Source of the DNA: Ferrovibrio sp.
Lineage (GTDB): Bacteria > Pseudomonadota > Alphaproteobacteria > Ferrovibrionales > Ferrovibrionaceae
Direction: 5' to 3'
Assembly (NCBI GenBank): GCA_017991315.1
Contig: JAGOQS010000001.1
Span: forward strand, 558,001-622,000
Length of the DNA: 64,000 nucleotides
Shown here: positions 24,405-33,106 of the stretch, in pieces
Numbering within the stretch: the first letter of the stretch is position 1
Layout: each line of letters starts with the position of its first letter
The notes under the pieces: model-generated
What the model saw: the letters and a program-made list of their open reading frames with translations, nothing else
The model's database searches: none
What the model was told of the DNA's origin: nothing
Position numbers and translations under genes: made by a program

Positions 24405-26012
24405 ATGCGACGCCACCCGACCCGCAGGTCTTTCCATTTGCTCGCCAGCACGGCCGTTTTCGGCCTTGGCATGGCGCTTTCCGTGCTGCCGGCCCAGGCC
24501 CAGGCGCAGGAACTGAAGATCGGCCTGTCGGCCGAGCCGAGCGCGCTCGACCCGCATTACCACAACCTGACGCCGAACCATCAGATCGCGCAGCATCTGT
24601 TCGACACCCTGACCTTCCAGGACGAGAACCAGAAGCTGGTGCCGGGCCTGGCCGAGAGCTGGAAGCCGGTCAGCGAGACGACCTGGGAATTCAAGCTGCG
24701 CAAGGGCGTGAAGTTCCATGACGGTTCGCCCTTCACCGCCGCCGATGTGGTGTTCTCGCTGAACCGCCCGCCGAAGGTGCCGAACAGCCCGTCGTCGCTG
24801 TCGATCTACACGCGCCCGATCACCGAGATCAAGGTGGTGGACGAGTTCACCCTGCATCTCTCCACCAAGGCGGCGTATCCGCTGCTGCCGACCGACATGA
24901 GCCGCGTCTACATCATGTCGTCCAAGGCCGCGAAGGCCGATGTGGCGGAAGGCATGACCACGGAAGCCCTCTCCAAGGGCGAGGGTCTGATCGGCACCGG
25001 TCCGTACAAGTTCGTCGAATGGGTGCGCGGCAATCGCCTGGTGCTGGCCGGCAACAAGGATTACTGGGGCGAAAAGCCGCGCTGGGAGAAGGTGACCTTC
25101 CGCCCGATGTCGAATGATGCCGCGCGCGTTGCCGCCCTGCTGGCGGGCGATGTCGACATGGTGGAGAATCCGCCGCCGGCCGACATGAAGAAGCTGCGCG
25201 AGAATCCGAATGTGAAGATCAGCCAGGCGGTGTCGAACCGTCTGATCTATATCCATCTCGACACCTTCACCGATGCGCCGGTGACTGTCTCCGACGTGCC
25301 GGCGGGCAAGAACCCGCTGAAGGACCGCCGCGTGCGTCAGGCGCTGTCGCAGGCGATCAACCGCGATGCCATCGCCAGCCGCATCATGGAAGGCCTCGGC
25401 CAGCCGACCGCCGACTTCATCCCGTATCCGATGTATGGCACCCGCAAGGATGCCAAGCTGGATCCGTATAACGCCGATGCCGCCAAGAAGCTGCTCGCCG
25501 ATGCCGGCTATCCGAACGGCTTCTCGATCACGCTCGGCACGCCGAATGACCGCTACATCAACGATGCCGAAGTGGCGCAGGCGGTGGCCTCGCAATGGAC
25601 CCGCATCGGCGTCAAGACCAAGGTCGATGCCGTGACCCGCAACGTGTTCTTCAAGAACCGCGACGAGTTCAAGTATTCGGCCTATCTCGCGGGCTGGGGC
25701 GCGGGCACCGGCGAAATGTCCGATCCGCTGCGCGCGCTGGTCGCCACGCCGAACCGTGAAAAGGGCATGGGCACCACCAACAAGGGCCGCTATTCCAACC
25801 CGGCGCTGGACGCCGTGCTGGAAGAGGCACTCTCGACCGTGGACGACAAGAAGCGCGAGGAGCTGCTGCAGAAGGGCTCCAAGATCGCCATGGACGATTA
25901 CGCCCTGATCCCGCTGCATATCGAAGTGACGCCCTGGGCCACCCGCAAGGGCCTGACCTACAAGGCGCGCGCCGACCAGTTCACGCTGGCCAACGGCGTG
26001 GTCAAGGACTGA
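24405..26012 (+). CDS. ABC transporter substrate-binding protein, SBP family 5 (peptide/opine type)
   Basis: A 535-residue periplasmic protein. A signal peptide (about residues 1-36, with a twin-arginine-like RRHPTRR start and AQAQAQE cleavage) is followed by the family-5 fold: KIGLSAEPSALDPHYHN, WEFKLRKGVKFHDGSPFTAADVVFS and VRQALSQAINRDAIASRIM segments. Such proteins bind peptides, nickel, opines or glutathione; the ligand cannot be set. Permease and ATPase genes are absent nearby and a strong terminator follows within 25 bp, so it is an orphan binding protein. A good Shine-Dalgarno (ACAGGAGG) precedes the ATG. Confidence 0.9.
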   Translation: MRRHPTRRSFHLLASTAVFGLGMALSVLPAQAQAQELKIGLSAEPSALDPHYHNLTPNHQIAQHLFDTLTFQDENQKLVPGLAESWKPVSETTWEFKLRKGVKFHDGSPFTAADVVFSLNRPPKVPNSPSSLSIYTRPITEIKVVDEFTLHLSTKAAYPLLPTDMSRVYIMSSKAAKADVAEGMTTEALSKGEGLIGTGPYKFVEWVRGNRLVLAGNKDYWGEKPRWEKVTFRPMSNDAARVAALLAGDVDMVENPPPADMKKLRENPNVKISQAVSNRLIYIHLDTFTDAPVTVSDVPAGKNPLKDRRVRQALSQAINRDAIASRIMEGLGQPTADFIPYPMYGTRKDAKLDPYNADAAKKLLADAGYPNGFSITLGTPNDRYINDAEVAQAVASQWTRIGVKTKVDAVTRNVFFKNRDEFKYSAYLAGWGAGTGEMSDPLRALVATPNREKGMGTTNKGRYSNPALDAVLEEALSTVDDKKREELLQKGSKIAMDDYALIPLHIEVTPWATRKGLTYKARADQFTLANGVVKD

Positions 26013-26035
26013 TCGCCGCAAGGCTTGAAACGAAG

Positions 26036-26066
26036 ACGCCGCGGGAGCGATCCCGCGGCGTTTTTT
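26036..26066 (+). terminator. Intrinsic terminator of the binding-protein gene
   Basis: An 11-bp stem (ACGCCGCGGGA paired with TCCCGCGGCGT) with a GCGA loop is followed by six T residues. Confidence 0.93.
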
Positions 26067-26090
26067 GTTTGTGGGAGCTAACTAATAAGG

Positions 26091-26231
26091 CCGTCACCCT
26101 CGCGAAAGCGAGGGTCCCATTTCATCTGACAATCCATTCTGTCTGACAATAATGGGATGCCCTGTAAGCGCGCGAACGCCTGACGGCGTTCGTGGGCGCA
26201 CAGACCCGAAGGGGGCGCGGGCATGACGATG
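26091..26231. repeat. Two-hairpin intergenic repeat, copy B (expanded)
   Basis: The left edge CCGTCACCCTCGCGAAAGCG forms a CCCTCGC/GCGAGGG hairpin; the right edge is GGGCATGACGATGAC. Between them lie about 100 bases not found in the other copies, including a hairpin with arms at 26173-26180 and 26185-26192 (CGAACGCC/GGCGTTCG). The element fills the gap between the binding-protein terminator and nadK, which otherwise holds no gene. Confidence 0.7.
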
Positions 26232-26248
26232 ACTAGGGTGTGAACGTG

Positions 26249-27019
26249 TTACGGCGCGAACTGCTCGGCGAGGATGCGTTCCTCGAGGTCGTGGCCGGGA
26301 TCGAACAGCAGTTGCAGCGCGATGTCGCGCGCCTCGGCGATTTCCACTTCCACCACGTCGCGCACCTCGAAGGCATCGGCGGTGGCGCTGACCGGACGCT
26401 TGAAATTATCCAGCACCTCGAACTTCACCTGGGCGGTGCGCGGCAGCAGGGCGCCGCGCCAGCGGCGCGGGCGGAAGGCACTGATCGGCGTCAGCGCCAG
26501 CACGCCGGCGGAAAGCGGCAGGATCGGGCCATGGGCGGAAAGATTATAGGCCGTTGAGCCGGCCGGCGTGGAGAGCAGGGCGCCATCGCAGACCAGTTCA
26601 TCGACGCGCACGCGGCCATCCACGGTGATGCGCAGCTTGGCCGCTTGGCGGGTCTGGCGCAGCAGCGACACTTCATTGATCGCCAGGGCTTCGCGCTCGC
26701 CGCCGGATTCCGACTGCACCTTCATGCGCAGCGGATGCAGCGTCGCCGCCTTCGCCGAGGCAACGCGGGCGGGCAGATCGTCCTCGTCATACTCGTTCAT
26801 CAGGAAGCCGATGGTGCCCTGGTTCATGCCGTAGATCGGCAGTTTCCGGGTCATGTAGCGGTGCAGGGTCTGCAGCATGAAGCCATCGCCGCCAAGCGCC
26901 ACGATGACCTCGGCTTCGTCCGGCTTTACCCCGCCATAGCGCGCGATCAGGCGTTCGCGCGCTGCCTCGGCGGGTCCGCCCTTGGCGGCCACGAAGGCGA
27001 TCCGGTGCAACTGGGTCAT
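26249..27019 (-). CDS. nadK: NAD kinase
   Basis: A 256-residue NAD kinase that makes NADP. The diagnostic GGDG motif is at residues 43-46, followed by [13 protein letters not shown], an NEVSLLR motif and [17 protein letters not shown], which binds the adenosine part. The ATG at 27019 ([15 protein letters not shown]) begins the conserved region; an upstream in-frame ATG adds 13 unconserved residues. It stands alone on the minus strand between repeat B and the divergent secreted protein. Confidence 0.94.
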   Translation of the reverse strand: MTQLHRIAFVAAKGGPAEAARERLIARYGGVKPDEAEVIVALGGDGFMLQTLHRYMTRKLPIYGMNQGTIGFLMNEYDEDDLPARVASAKAATLHPLRMKVQSESGGEREALAINEVSLLRQTRQAAKLRITVDGRVRVDELVCDGALLSTPAGSTAYNLSAHGPILPLSAGVLALTPISAFRPRRWRGALLPRTAQVKFEVLDNFKRPVSATADAFEVRDVVEVEIAEARDIALQLLFDPGHDLEERILAEQFAP

Positions 27020-27133
27020 GGGGTATCCGGCGATTGAGGTCAAATCACCGGCTCGCAACCGCCGGCAAAGGCAGTATAACCATAGGCTTGGGGCAAGCCA
27101 GCCCCGCCAGGGGATCGATACAGGAGCGGGCGT

Positions 27134-27673
27134 ATGCTTGGGGGCAGGGTGAAGCGGATACTGGGGGCTTTGGCGGCACTGTTGCTGGTTGGTGCCGGCA
27201 CGGCCGTGGCGCAGACCAAGGCCAATGAGGCCAAGGCCAGCGCGCCGACGCTAAACAACGAGGATAGCCGCCATGCCGGCTATTACTACCCGCCGCTGAC
27301 CTCCACCGAAGTCTACAAGGCGCGCGGCCAGGTGTTGCAGCAGGCGACGCGGGAAACCCGGCTGGCCTTCGTCACCGGCCTGACGCAGCAGCAGATGAGC
27401 CGGCCCTATCCGCCGAACTTCGCCATCTTCGCCAAGGGCGAGGATGCCGAGAAGATGATCATCGTGTCGATCGGCGATACCGGCTTCCGCGGCCTCTATC
27501 AGGCGCGCGCGCTGCTGGCGCAGCTTACCGCCGTGTCGCGCACCAGCCAGTTGCTGCGCGATTTCGCGGTGGAGGACCTGTTCACCTTCCTCGACCTCGC
27601 GCGCATGCTCGGCTTCGAGCAGCTCACCATCTCGGATGGCGATACGTTCGCGCATCAGATCGATATTCGGTAG
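27134..27673 (+). CDS. Secreted protein of unknown function
   Basis: A 179-residue protein with a signal peptide (about residues 1-27: basic start, [18 protein letters not shown]). The mature part begins with a charged stretch, then a tyrosine-rich [18 protein letters not shown] motif and a compact alpha/beta region ending [14 protein letters not shown]. Relatives with the YYPP-T-S-E-VYKAR motif are widespread in Rhodospirillales-like genomes and are often labelled molybdopterin-guanine dinucleotide synthesis protein A. A signal peptide and the lack of a GTP-binding motif make that label doubtful. It is divergent from nadK. moaA is on the opposite strand downstream, which may be the source of the label. 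Confidence 0.65.
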   Translation: MLGGRVKRILGALAALLLVGAGTAVAQTKANEAKASAPTLNNEDSRHAGYYYPPLTSTEVYKARGQVLQQATRETRLAFVTGLTQQQMSRPYPPNFAIFAKGEDAEKMIIVSIGDTGFRGLYQARALLAQLTAVSRTSQLLRDFAVEDLFTFLDLARMLGFEQLTISDGDTFAHQIDIR

Positions 27674-27690
27674 GGTGTCACTATCAAATA

Positions 27691-27772
27691 CGTCGTCACC
27701 CTCGGGCTTGACCCGAGGGTCTCATGGAATGTTGTCGGGAGATGCCCGGGTCAAGCCCGGGCATGACGATGA
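27691..27772. repeat. Two-hairpin intergenic repeat, copy C
   Basis: The clearest copy. The left half CGTCACCCTCGGGCTTGAC leads into CCGAGGG (8-bp stem CCCTCGGG/CCCGAGGG). After about 25 bases the right half GCCCGGGTCAAGCCCGGGC (7-bp stem) ends with ATGACGATGA. It separates the secreted-protein gene from the convergent moaA. Confidence 0.85.
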
Positions 27773-27800
27773 AGTTGGGCATGACGATGGCGCAGGGCGT

Positions 27801-28787
27801 TCAGCCCCCGGTCACGCTCATGTGGCGCGGCACGGAAACCGCCGGGCGGCGGCGGTCGATGACGAAATCATGGCCCTTGGGCTTGCGCGCGATGGCATCC
27901 AGGATGGCGCGGTCGAGCCGTTCGTCGCTTTCCGAGGAGCGCAGCGCGCTGCGCAGATCGGCGGAATCGTCCTGCCCTAGGCACATATAGAGCATGCCGG
28001 TGCAGGTCAGCCGCACGCGGTTGCAGCTTTCGCAGAAATTATGCGTCAACGGCGTGATGAAGCCCAGCCGGCGCCCGGTCTCGCGCACGGTGTAATAGCG
28101 CGCCGGGCCGCCGGTGCGGTAATCGGTATCATCCAGGGTCCAGGATTTCTGTATCTGGGTGCGGGCCATGGAGAGCGGCAGGTATTGATCGACGCGCTGC
28201 TCGCCGATATCGCCCATCGGCATCACCTCGATCAGCACCAGATCGAAGCCTTCCTCGCCGCACCACCGGATCAGGTGGTCGAATTCCATGTCGTTGACGC
28301 CGCGCAGGGCCACGGCATTGATCTTCACCGCCAGGCCGGCGGCCTTGGCCGCCTGCAACCCGGCCATCACCTTCTCCAGCTTGCCCCAGCGGGTCAGCTC
28401 GGTGAATTTCACCGGATCGAGGCTGTCGAGCGACACGTTGATGCGGCGCATGCCGGCGCGGTAGAGGCCTTCGGCATATTTCTCAAGCTGGCTACCATTG
28501 GTGGTCAGCGTCAATTCATCAAGCCCATGGCCCAGCTTCTGCCCCAGGCTGTCGATCAGGGTCATGATGCCGCGCCGCACCAGCGGCTCGCCGCCGGTCA
28601 GGCGCAGCTTGCGCACGCCATTGCGGATGAAGGCGGTGCAGAGCCGGTCGAGTTCCTCGAGGCTCAGCACCTCGGCCTTGGGCAGGAAGGTCATGTCTTC
28701 CGCCATGCAATAGACGCAGCGGAAGTCGCAGCGGTCGGTGACCGAGACGCGCAGGTAGCTGATGCTGCGGCCAAACGGATCGATCAT
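27801..28787 (-). CDS. moaA: GTP 3',8-cyclase MoaA
   Basis: A 328-residue radical-SAM enzyme that, with MoaC, converts GTP to cyclic pyranopterin in molybdenum-cofactor synthesis. The N-terminal cluster cysteines are Cys20, Cys24 and Cys27 (CDFRCVYC), and a C-terminal second cluster lies in [15 protein letters not shown] plus a later Cys. The [13 protein letters not shown]-binding segment is present, and the protein ends in the required Gly-Gly (SVTGG). Other moa genes are not in the window. The ATG at 28787 directly precedes [20 protein letters not shown]. Confidence 0.96.
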   Translation of the reverse strand: MIDPFGRSISYLRVSVTDRCDFRCVYCMAEDMTFLPKAEVLSLEELDRLCTAFIRNGVRKLRLTGGEPLVRRGIMTLIDSLGQKLGHGLDELTLTTNGSQLEKYAEGLYRAGMRRINVSLDSLDPVKFTELTRWGKLEKVMAGLQAAKAAGLAVKINAVALRGVNDMEFDHLIRWCGEEGFDLVLIEVMPMGDIGEQRVDQYLPLSMARTQIQKSWTLDDTDYRTGGPARYYTVRETGRRLGFITPLTHNFCESCNRVRLTCTGMLYMCLGQDDSADLRSALRSSESDERLDRAILDAIARKPKGHDFVIDRRRPAVSVPRHMSVTGG

Positions 28788-28865
28788 GGCGTCACGGGGG
28801 CGGAACGGGGCATGTCCATGGGGCCCAAGATAGGGCCGCCCAGGCCCCCCGGCAACAGCATCGGT

Positions 28866-31592
28866 TCAGGATATTTTCCCATCCACCGCCCGTTGGCCAT
28901 CGGCCGGCTTGGGATGCAATGGCAGCCGCACCTCGATGGCGTCGCTGCCCATCACCGGCAGGGTCTGGAACCCGAGTTCGGCGGCCAGGGTACGCATCGC
29001 CTGGTTCTCGCGCAGGATGTCGCCGATGATCTCGGCCGTGCCGCGCTGGCGGCAATAGGCGATGATCTTGCGCATCAAGGCATCGCCCAGGCCTAAGCCC
29101 TTCATGTCGCTGCGCACCAGCACGGCGAATTCGGCGCGGATATTGTCCGGGTCGGTGATGGCGCGCACCACGCCCAGCGTTTCGCTGCCATTACCGCCAG
29201 AAACCGGTCGTGTGGCGATGAAGGCCATTTCGCGCTCGTAGTCGATCTGGGTGAAGCGCGCCAGCTCGCGGTGCGGCAGGCGGCGCATCGGCGAAAAGAA
29301 GCGCAGGCGGAAATCCTCCGGCGAGACGCGGGCGAGGAAATCCTGGTGCGCCGGTTCGTCCTCGGGCCGGATCGGGCGCAGCAGCACGCGGCTGCCATCG
29401 CGCAATTCGATGGTTTCTTCCAGCGCCGTCGGATAAGGCCGGATCGCCAGATGGTCCGGACCATGCAGGCTGCTCGGGCTCACCACCATGCGGGCATCCA
29501 GCGCCACCAGGCCCTGGTCGTCGGCATAGAGCGGGTTGATGTCGAGTTCCTTGATCTCGGCATGATCGGAAACGAGCTGCGCCACCCGCACCAGCAATTG
29601 CGCCAGTTCGGCGCGGTCGACAACGGGGAAGTCGCGGTATCCCGACAGCAGCCGGCTGACCTTGGTGCGCTCGATCAGGTCGTTGGCCAGATGCATGTTC
29701 AGTGGCGGCAGCGCGATGGCACGGTCGCCGATCACCTCGACGCCGACGCCGCCCTGGCCGAACATGATCGCCGGGCCGAAGATCGGATCGGTGAGCGCGC
29801 CGACGATCAGTTCATGGGCGCGGGCACGGCGCACCATCGGCTGGATGGTGAAGCCGTCGATACGCGCATCGGGCTTCAGGCGCTTCACGCGCGCCAGCAT
29901 GCCTTCGGCCGCCGCGCGCACTTCCGCCAGATCATCGAGATTGAGCGCCACGCCGCCGACATCGGATTTATGCGTGATGTCGGGCGACAGGATTTTCAGC
30001 GCCACCGGGAAGCCCAGGCGCCGCGCCGCGCTCATCGCCGCCTGCGAGGTCTCCGCCTTCTCGGTCGGCACCGTGGGGATGCCATAGGCGGCGAGGATGC
30101 GCTTGCCCTCGATCTCGTTCAGCATGCTGCGGCCTTCGCTCAAGGCCGCCGTGATCACCGCGCGGGTTGCCGCATGATCGGGGATGAAATCCTCCGGCAG
30201 CTCGGCCGGAATTTCCATCAGGTTCTTCTGGTTGCGGCGGTAGTCGATCATGTGCTGGAAGGCGCGCGCCGCTGCATCCGGGGTTTCGTAGGAGGGCACA
30301 TTCGCCGCCGCGAAAGCGCGCCGCGCCGATTGCACCGCTTCGCCGCCGGACCAGCAGGCCAGCAGGTTCTTGTCGGTCTTGGCCGCTGCCGCCACCACCG
30401 CCTTGGCCGGCTCGATCGGCGGCACGATGGCGGTGGGCGCATACATTGCCAGCACCGCATCGACATTGGGATCGGCCAGCACGATATCGAGCGCGGCGGT
30501 GTAGCGTTCCGCCGGGGCGTCGCCGATCACATCGACGGGATTGCCATGCGACCAGGTGGCTGGCAGGGCGGCATCCAGCGCTGCCAGGGTTTCGGGCGAG
30601 AGATCGGCCAGCCGGCCGCCATAGGCGATCAGCTTGTCCACCGCCATCACGCCGGGACCACCGCCATTGGTGATGATCGCCAGCCGCTCGCCGGGCAGTT
30701 TGCGCATATGCGCCAGGGTTTCCACCGCGTCGAACAATTCCTCCACGCCATCCACGCGCACGATGCCGGCGCGGCGCAAGGCGGCGGTGTAAACGTCGTC
30801 GCCGCCAGCCAGCGCGCCGGTATGCGAGGCGGCGGCCTGGGCGGCACGGGCATTGCGGCCCGATTTCACCGCCACGATCGGCTTGGTGCGCGCCGCCGCG
30901 CGGGCCGCCGAGATGAATTTGCGCGCGTGTTTCACGCTTTCGATGTAGAGCAGGATGGCGCGGGTATTGGCATCGTTGGCGAGATAATCCAGCACGTCGC
31001 CGAAATCGACGTCGGCTGAGTCGCCGAGCGAGATGAAGTGGCTGAAACCGATGCCGCGCTCGCGTGCCCAGTCCAGCACCATGGTGCAGAGCGCGCCGGA
31101 CTGGCTGACGAAGGCCAGTCGGCCCGGCTCGGCGGAAGTATGGGCGAAGCTGGCATTCAGCTTGATGCCTGGAATCAACTGCCCGACGCAGTTCGGCCCC
31201 AGGACGCGCAGCAGGTGCGGTCGCGCGGCATCCAGCATTGCCTGCGCCAGGCTGCGGCCATCGGGTGCCTTGTTGTTGCCAAGGCCGGCGGTGAGCACCA
31301 CGGCTGCCTTGCAGCCCTTGGCGCCCAGTTCGGCGATCACCTGCGGCACTGCTTCCGGCGGCACGCTCACCACCGCCAGGTCTGGCGCGGCTGGAAGGGC
31401 TGAGATGGCTGGGAAGCAGGGCAGGCCGCCGAGCAGGCGGTATTTCGGATTCACCGGCCAGATCGGCCCGGCGAAACCACCGTCGATCAGGTTTTTCAGC
31501 AGCACGGTGCCGACGCGGGCCGGGCGCTCGGAGGCGCCGATCACGGCAACGGATTGCGGCGCGAACAGTTTGTCGAGATTGCGGATGGTCAT
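28866..31592 (-). CDS. Pat-type protein acetyltransferase: acyl-CoA-synthetase-like/GNAT fusion
   Basis: A 908-residue fusion. Order: CoA-binding domain (about 1-130; FAPQSVAVIGASERPARVG), succinyl-CoA-ligase-like domain with SHTGALAGGDDVYTAA (His257 at the ADP-forming-synthetase histidine position), an ATP-grasp domain (about 480-700; GFPVALKILSPDITHKSDVGG) and a C-terminal GNAT acetyltransferase (about 740-890; DMKGLGLGDALMRKIIAYC). This is the layout of Pat/YfiQ, which acetylates lysines of metabolic enzymes such as acetyl-CoA synthetase. The synthetase part is usually inactive, though the histidine is kept here. It is next to the flippase (7-bp gap) and moaA. Confidence 0.88.
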   Translation of the reverse strand: MTIRNLDKLFAPQSVAVIGASERPARVGTVLLKNLIDGGFAGPIWPVNPKYRLLGGLPCFPAISALPAAPDLAVVSVPPEAVPQVIAELGAKGCKAAVVLTAGLGNNKAPDGRSLAQAMLDAARPHLLRVLGPNCVGQLIPGIKLNASFAHTSAEPGRLAFVSQSGALCTMVLDWARERGIGFSHFISLGDSADVDFGDVLDYLANDANTRAILLYIESVKHARKFISAARAAARTKPIVAVKSGRNARAAQAAASHTGALAGGDDVYTAALRRAGIVRVDGVEELFDAVETLAHMRKLPGERLAIITNGGGPGVMAVDKLIAYGGRLADLSPETLAALDAALPATWSHGNPVDVIGDAPAERYTAALDIVLADPNVDAVLAMYAPTAIVPPIEPAKAVVAAAAKTDKNLLACWSGGEAVQSARRAFAAANVPSYETPDAAARAFQHMIDYRRNQKNLMEIPAELPEDFIPDHAATRAVITAALSEGRSMLNEIEGKRILAAYGIPTVPTEKAETSQAAMSAARRLGFPVALKILSPDITHKSDVGGVALNLDDLAEVRAAAEGMLARVKRLKPDARIDGFTIQPMVRRARAHELIVGALTDPIFGPAIMFGQGGVGVEVIGDRAIALPPLNMHLANDLIERTKVSRLLSGYRDFPVVDRAELAQLLVRVAQLVSDHAEIKELDINPLYADDQGLVALDARMVVSPSSLHGPDHLAIRPYPTALEETIELRDGSRVLLRPIRPEDEPAHQDFLARVSPEDFRLRFFSPMRRLPHRELARFTQIDYEREMAFIATRPVSGGNGSETLGVVRAITDPDNIRAEFAVLVRSDMKGLGLGDALMRKIIAYCRQRGTAEIIGDILRENQAMRTLAAELGFQTLPVMGSDAIEVRLPLHPKPADGQRAVDGKIS

Positions 31593-31599
31593 GGCGCCA

Positions 31600-33030
31600 C
31601 TATACCCCGTCGCCTGTTACCCTGGCATGGCCAGATTGCCACATCTCCCAGCCGGCGAGCAGCAGCAGGGGCAGTGGCAACCAGAGCGGCAGGCCGCCAT
31701 ACCAGAGCGCGAACGGTGCCAGCAGTACCAGCAGGGCGAGCAGTATCCAGGCGCCCACCGCCGGCTGTTGCGGACAGAGCTTGCGGCCCTGGAGATACAG
31801 GATCAGGCCGGTGATCAGATTCACCACGGCGATGGCCAGGGCGGCGCCGCCAGCGCCGCTGAGCTGCATCAGCGGCCAGGCCAGCGGCACATAGAGCGCC
31901 AGCGCCAGCAGGTTGTTCTGTGCTGCCCAGGTGGTGTCTGGCAGCCGCAGCAGGCCGGCGCCAAGGGGCGATTTGATCAGGATGAGATATTGGCTCAGCA
32001 GCAGGGCGGCGAAGAGCGGCGCCAGATCGAGCCGTTTTTCGCCGGTGAAGAGCAGGAACAGCCAGGGTTGCAGCAGCACCAGCAGCAGGTAAAGCAGCGC
32101 GCCGGCGGCAATGCTGAGATTGGATACCAGGCCGATGATCGCGGCGGCGCGCGAGCGCTGCAGCGCATGATGCACCAGCCCGCCCCAGGCCATGAAGAAA
32201 GGTAGCGCCAGCAGGGCATCGAACAGCACCGCGATGCGGGCGGCGATCAGATAATCGGCGGCGGCCTCGATGCCGACCCAGGCGGCAAGCAGAAAGCGAC
32301 TGAGGGAATCGAGCGAATAGCGCAGCAGCAGGCCGGCCATCAGCGGGATGCCATAGCGCAGCAGCGGCTGCACCTGTGCGCCATCCCAGGCAAACAGCGG
32401 ACGGCGCCGGATGCCGGCGAGCCCGATCAGCGCTGCGAGCGTCTGGCCGCAGGTCTGGCCGATCAGCAGGCCGGGCAGGCCGAGGCCAGCCCATAATACG
32501 AGGACACAACTGGCGAGCAGCCAGACCGCCAGATTGCCCACCGCCAGAAAGCCGGCCAGCGCCACGCGGCGCTCGGCGCGCAATTCGGTGATCAGCAGGG
32601 TCTGCACCGCGCCGCTGAGCATCAAGGGCAGCAGCAGCCAGGCGGAGTCGAGCGGCGCGGCATCGAACAGCGCCATTGCCTTGGCGCTGCCATAGAACAG
32701 CGCCAGCAGGCTGCCGGTGACGATGCCGGAGGCCAGCGCCACCAGCAGCGCGGTGCCGAGCAGCGCTGGGCGGGCCGATTCGGGCTGGCGCGCATGGTGG
32801 TAGAGATAGGCGAATTTCAGGCCCAGCAGGCTCAAGGTGAGGCCCGGCGTGGCGCCGGCCTCCACCAGGCTGTAGAGCCCGATCTCTTCCGGCGACAAGG
32901 CCGTGATCATCAGCGGCAGCAGCAGCAGGTTGCCCAGCGCCAGCAGGCCGATGGAGACCAGATAGCCGCCAAAATCGCGGTAGAGTGCGTGGCGGAAATC
33001 CTCCGGGCTGTGCAGATCGGCGGTATTCAT
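31600..33030 (-). CDS. Polysaccharide/oligosaccharide flippase (Wzx/MATE-like)
   Basis: A 476-residue integral membrane protein with about 12-14 hydrophobic helices and the family pattern ending in a long helix-rich C-terminus (ILLALLVLLAPFALWYGGLPLWLPLPLLLLAGWE). Flippases of this type move lipid-linked sugars across the inner membrane. It is divergent from the TPR-glycosyltransferase at 33107 with only 76 bp between them, so a shared control region is likely. It shares strand with the Pat-type gene, which starts 7 bp after its stop, but no functional link to that gene is obvious. The sugar is unknown. Confidence 0.75.
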   Translation of the reverse strand: MNTADLHSPEDFRHALYRDFGGYLVSIGLLALGNLLLLPLMITALSPEEIGLYSLVEAGATPGLTLSLLGLKFAYLYHHARQPESARPALLGTALLVALASGIVTGSLLALFYGSAKAMALFDAAPLDSAWLLLPLMLSGAVQTLLITELRAERRVALAGFLAVGNLAVWLLASCVLVLWAGLGLPGLLIGQTCGQTLAALIGLAGIRRRPLFAWDGAQVQPLLRYGIPLMAGLLLRYSLDSLSRFLLAAWVGIEAAADYLIAARIAVLFDALLALPFFMAWGGLVHHALQRSRAAAIIGLVSNLSIAAGALLYLLLVLLQPWLFLLFTGEKRLDLAPLFAALLLSQYLILIKSPLGAGLLRLPDTTWAAQNNLLALALYVPLAWPLMQLSGAGGAALAIAVVNLITGLILYLQGRKLCPQQPAVGAWILLALLVLLAPFALWYGGLPLWLPLPLLLLAGWEMWQSGHARVTGDGV

Positions 33031-33106
33031 CTTTCCTGCCCGTTTTCCGGCCCTGGCGATTCAAGGTTTACCATTCGTTACAGGTTATGGCCTATTCGGT
33101 CGAGAG

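Noticed and set aside
24336-26021. A 561-codon minus-strand frame opposite the binding-protein gene
   Set aside because: The plus-strand gene has a signal peptide, family motifs, Shine-Dalgarno and terminator; the reverse frame has none.
29271-31019. A 582-codon open frame on the plus strand
   Set aside because: It is antisense to the Pat-type gene, whose motifs are intact; long reverse frames are common in GC-rich coding DNA, and the product is His/Arg/Gln-rich with no recognisable domain.
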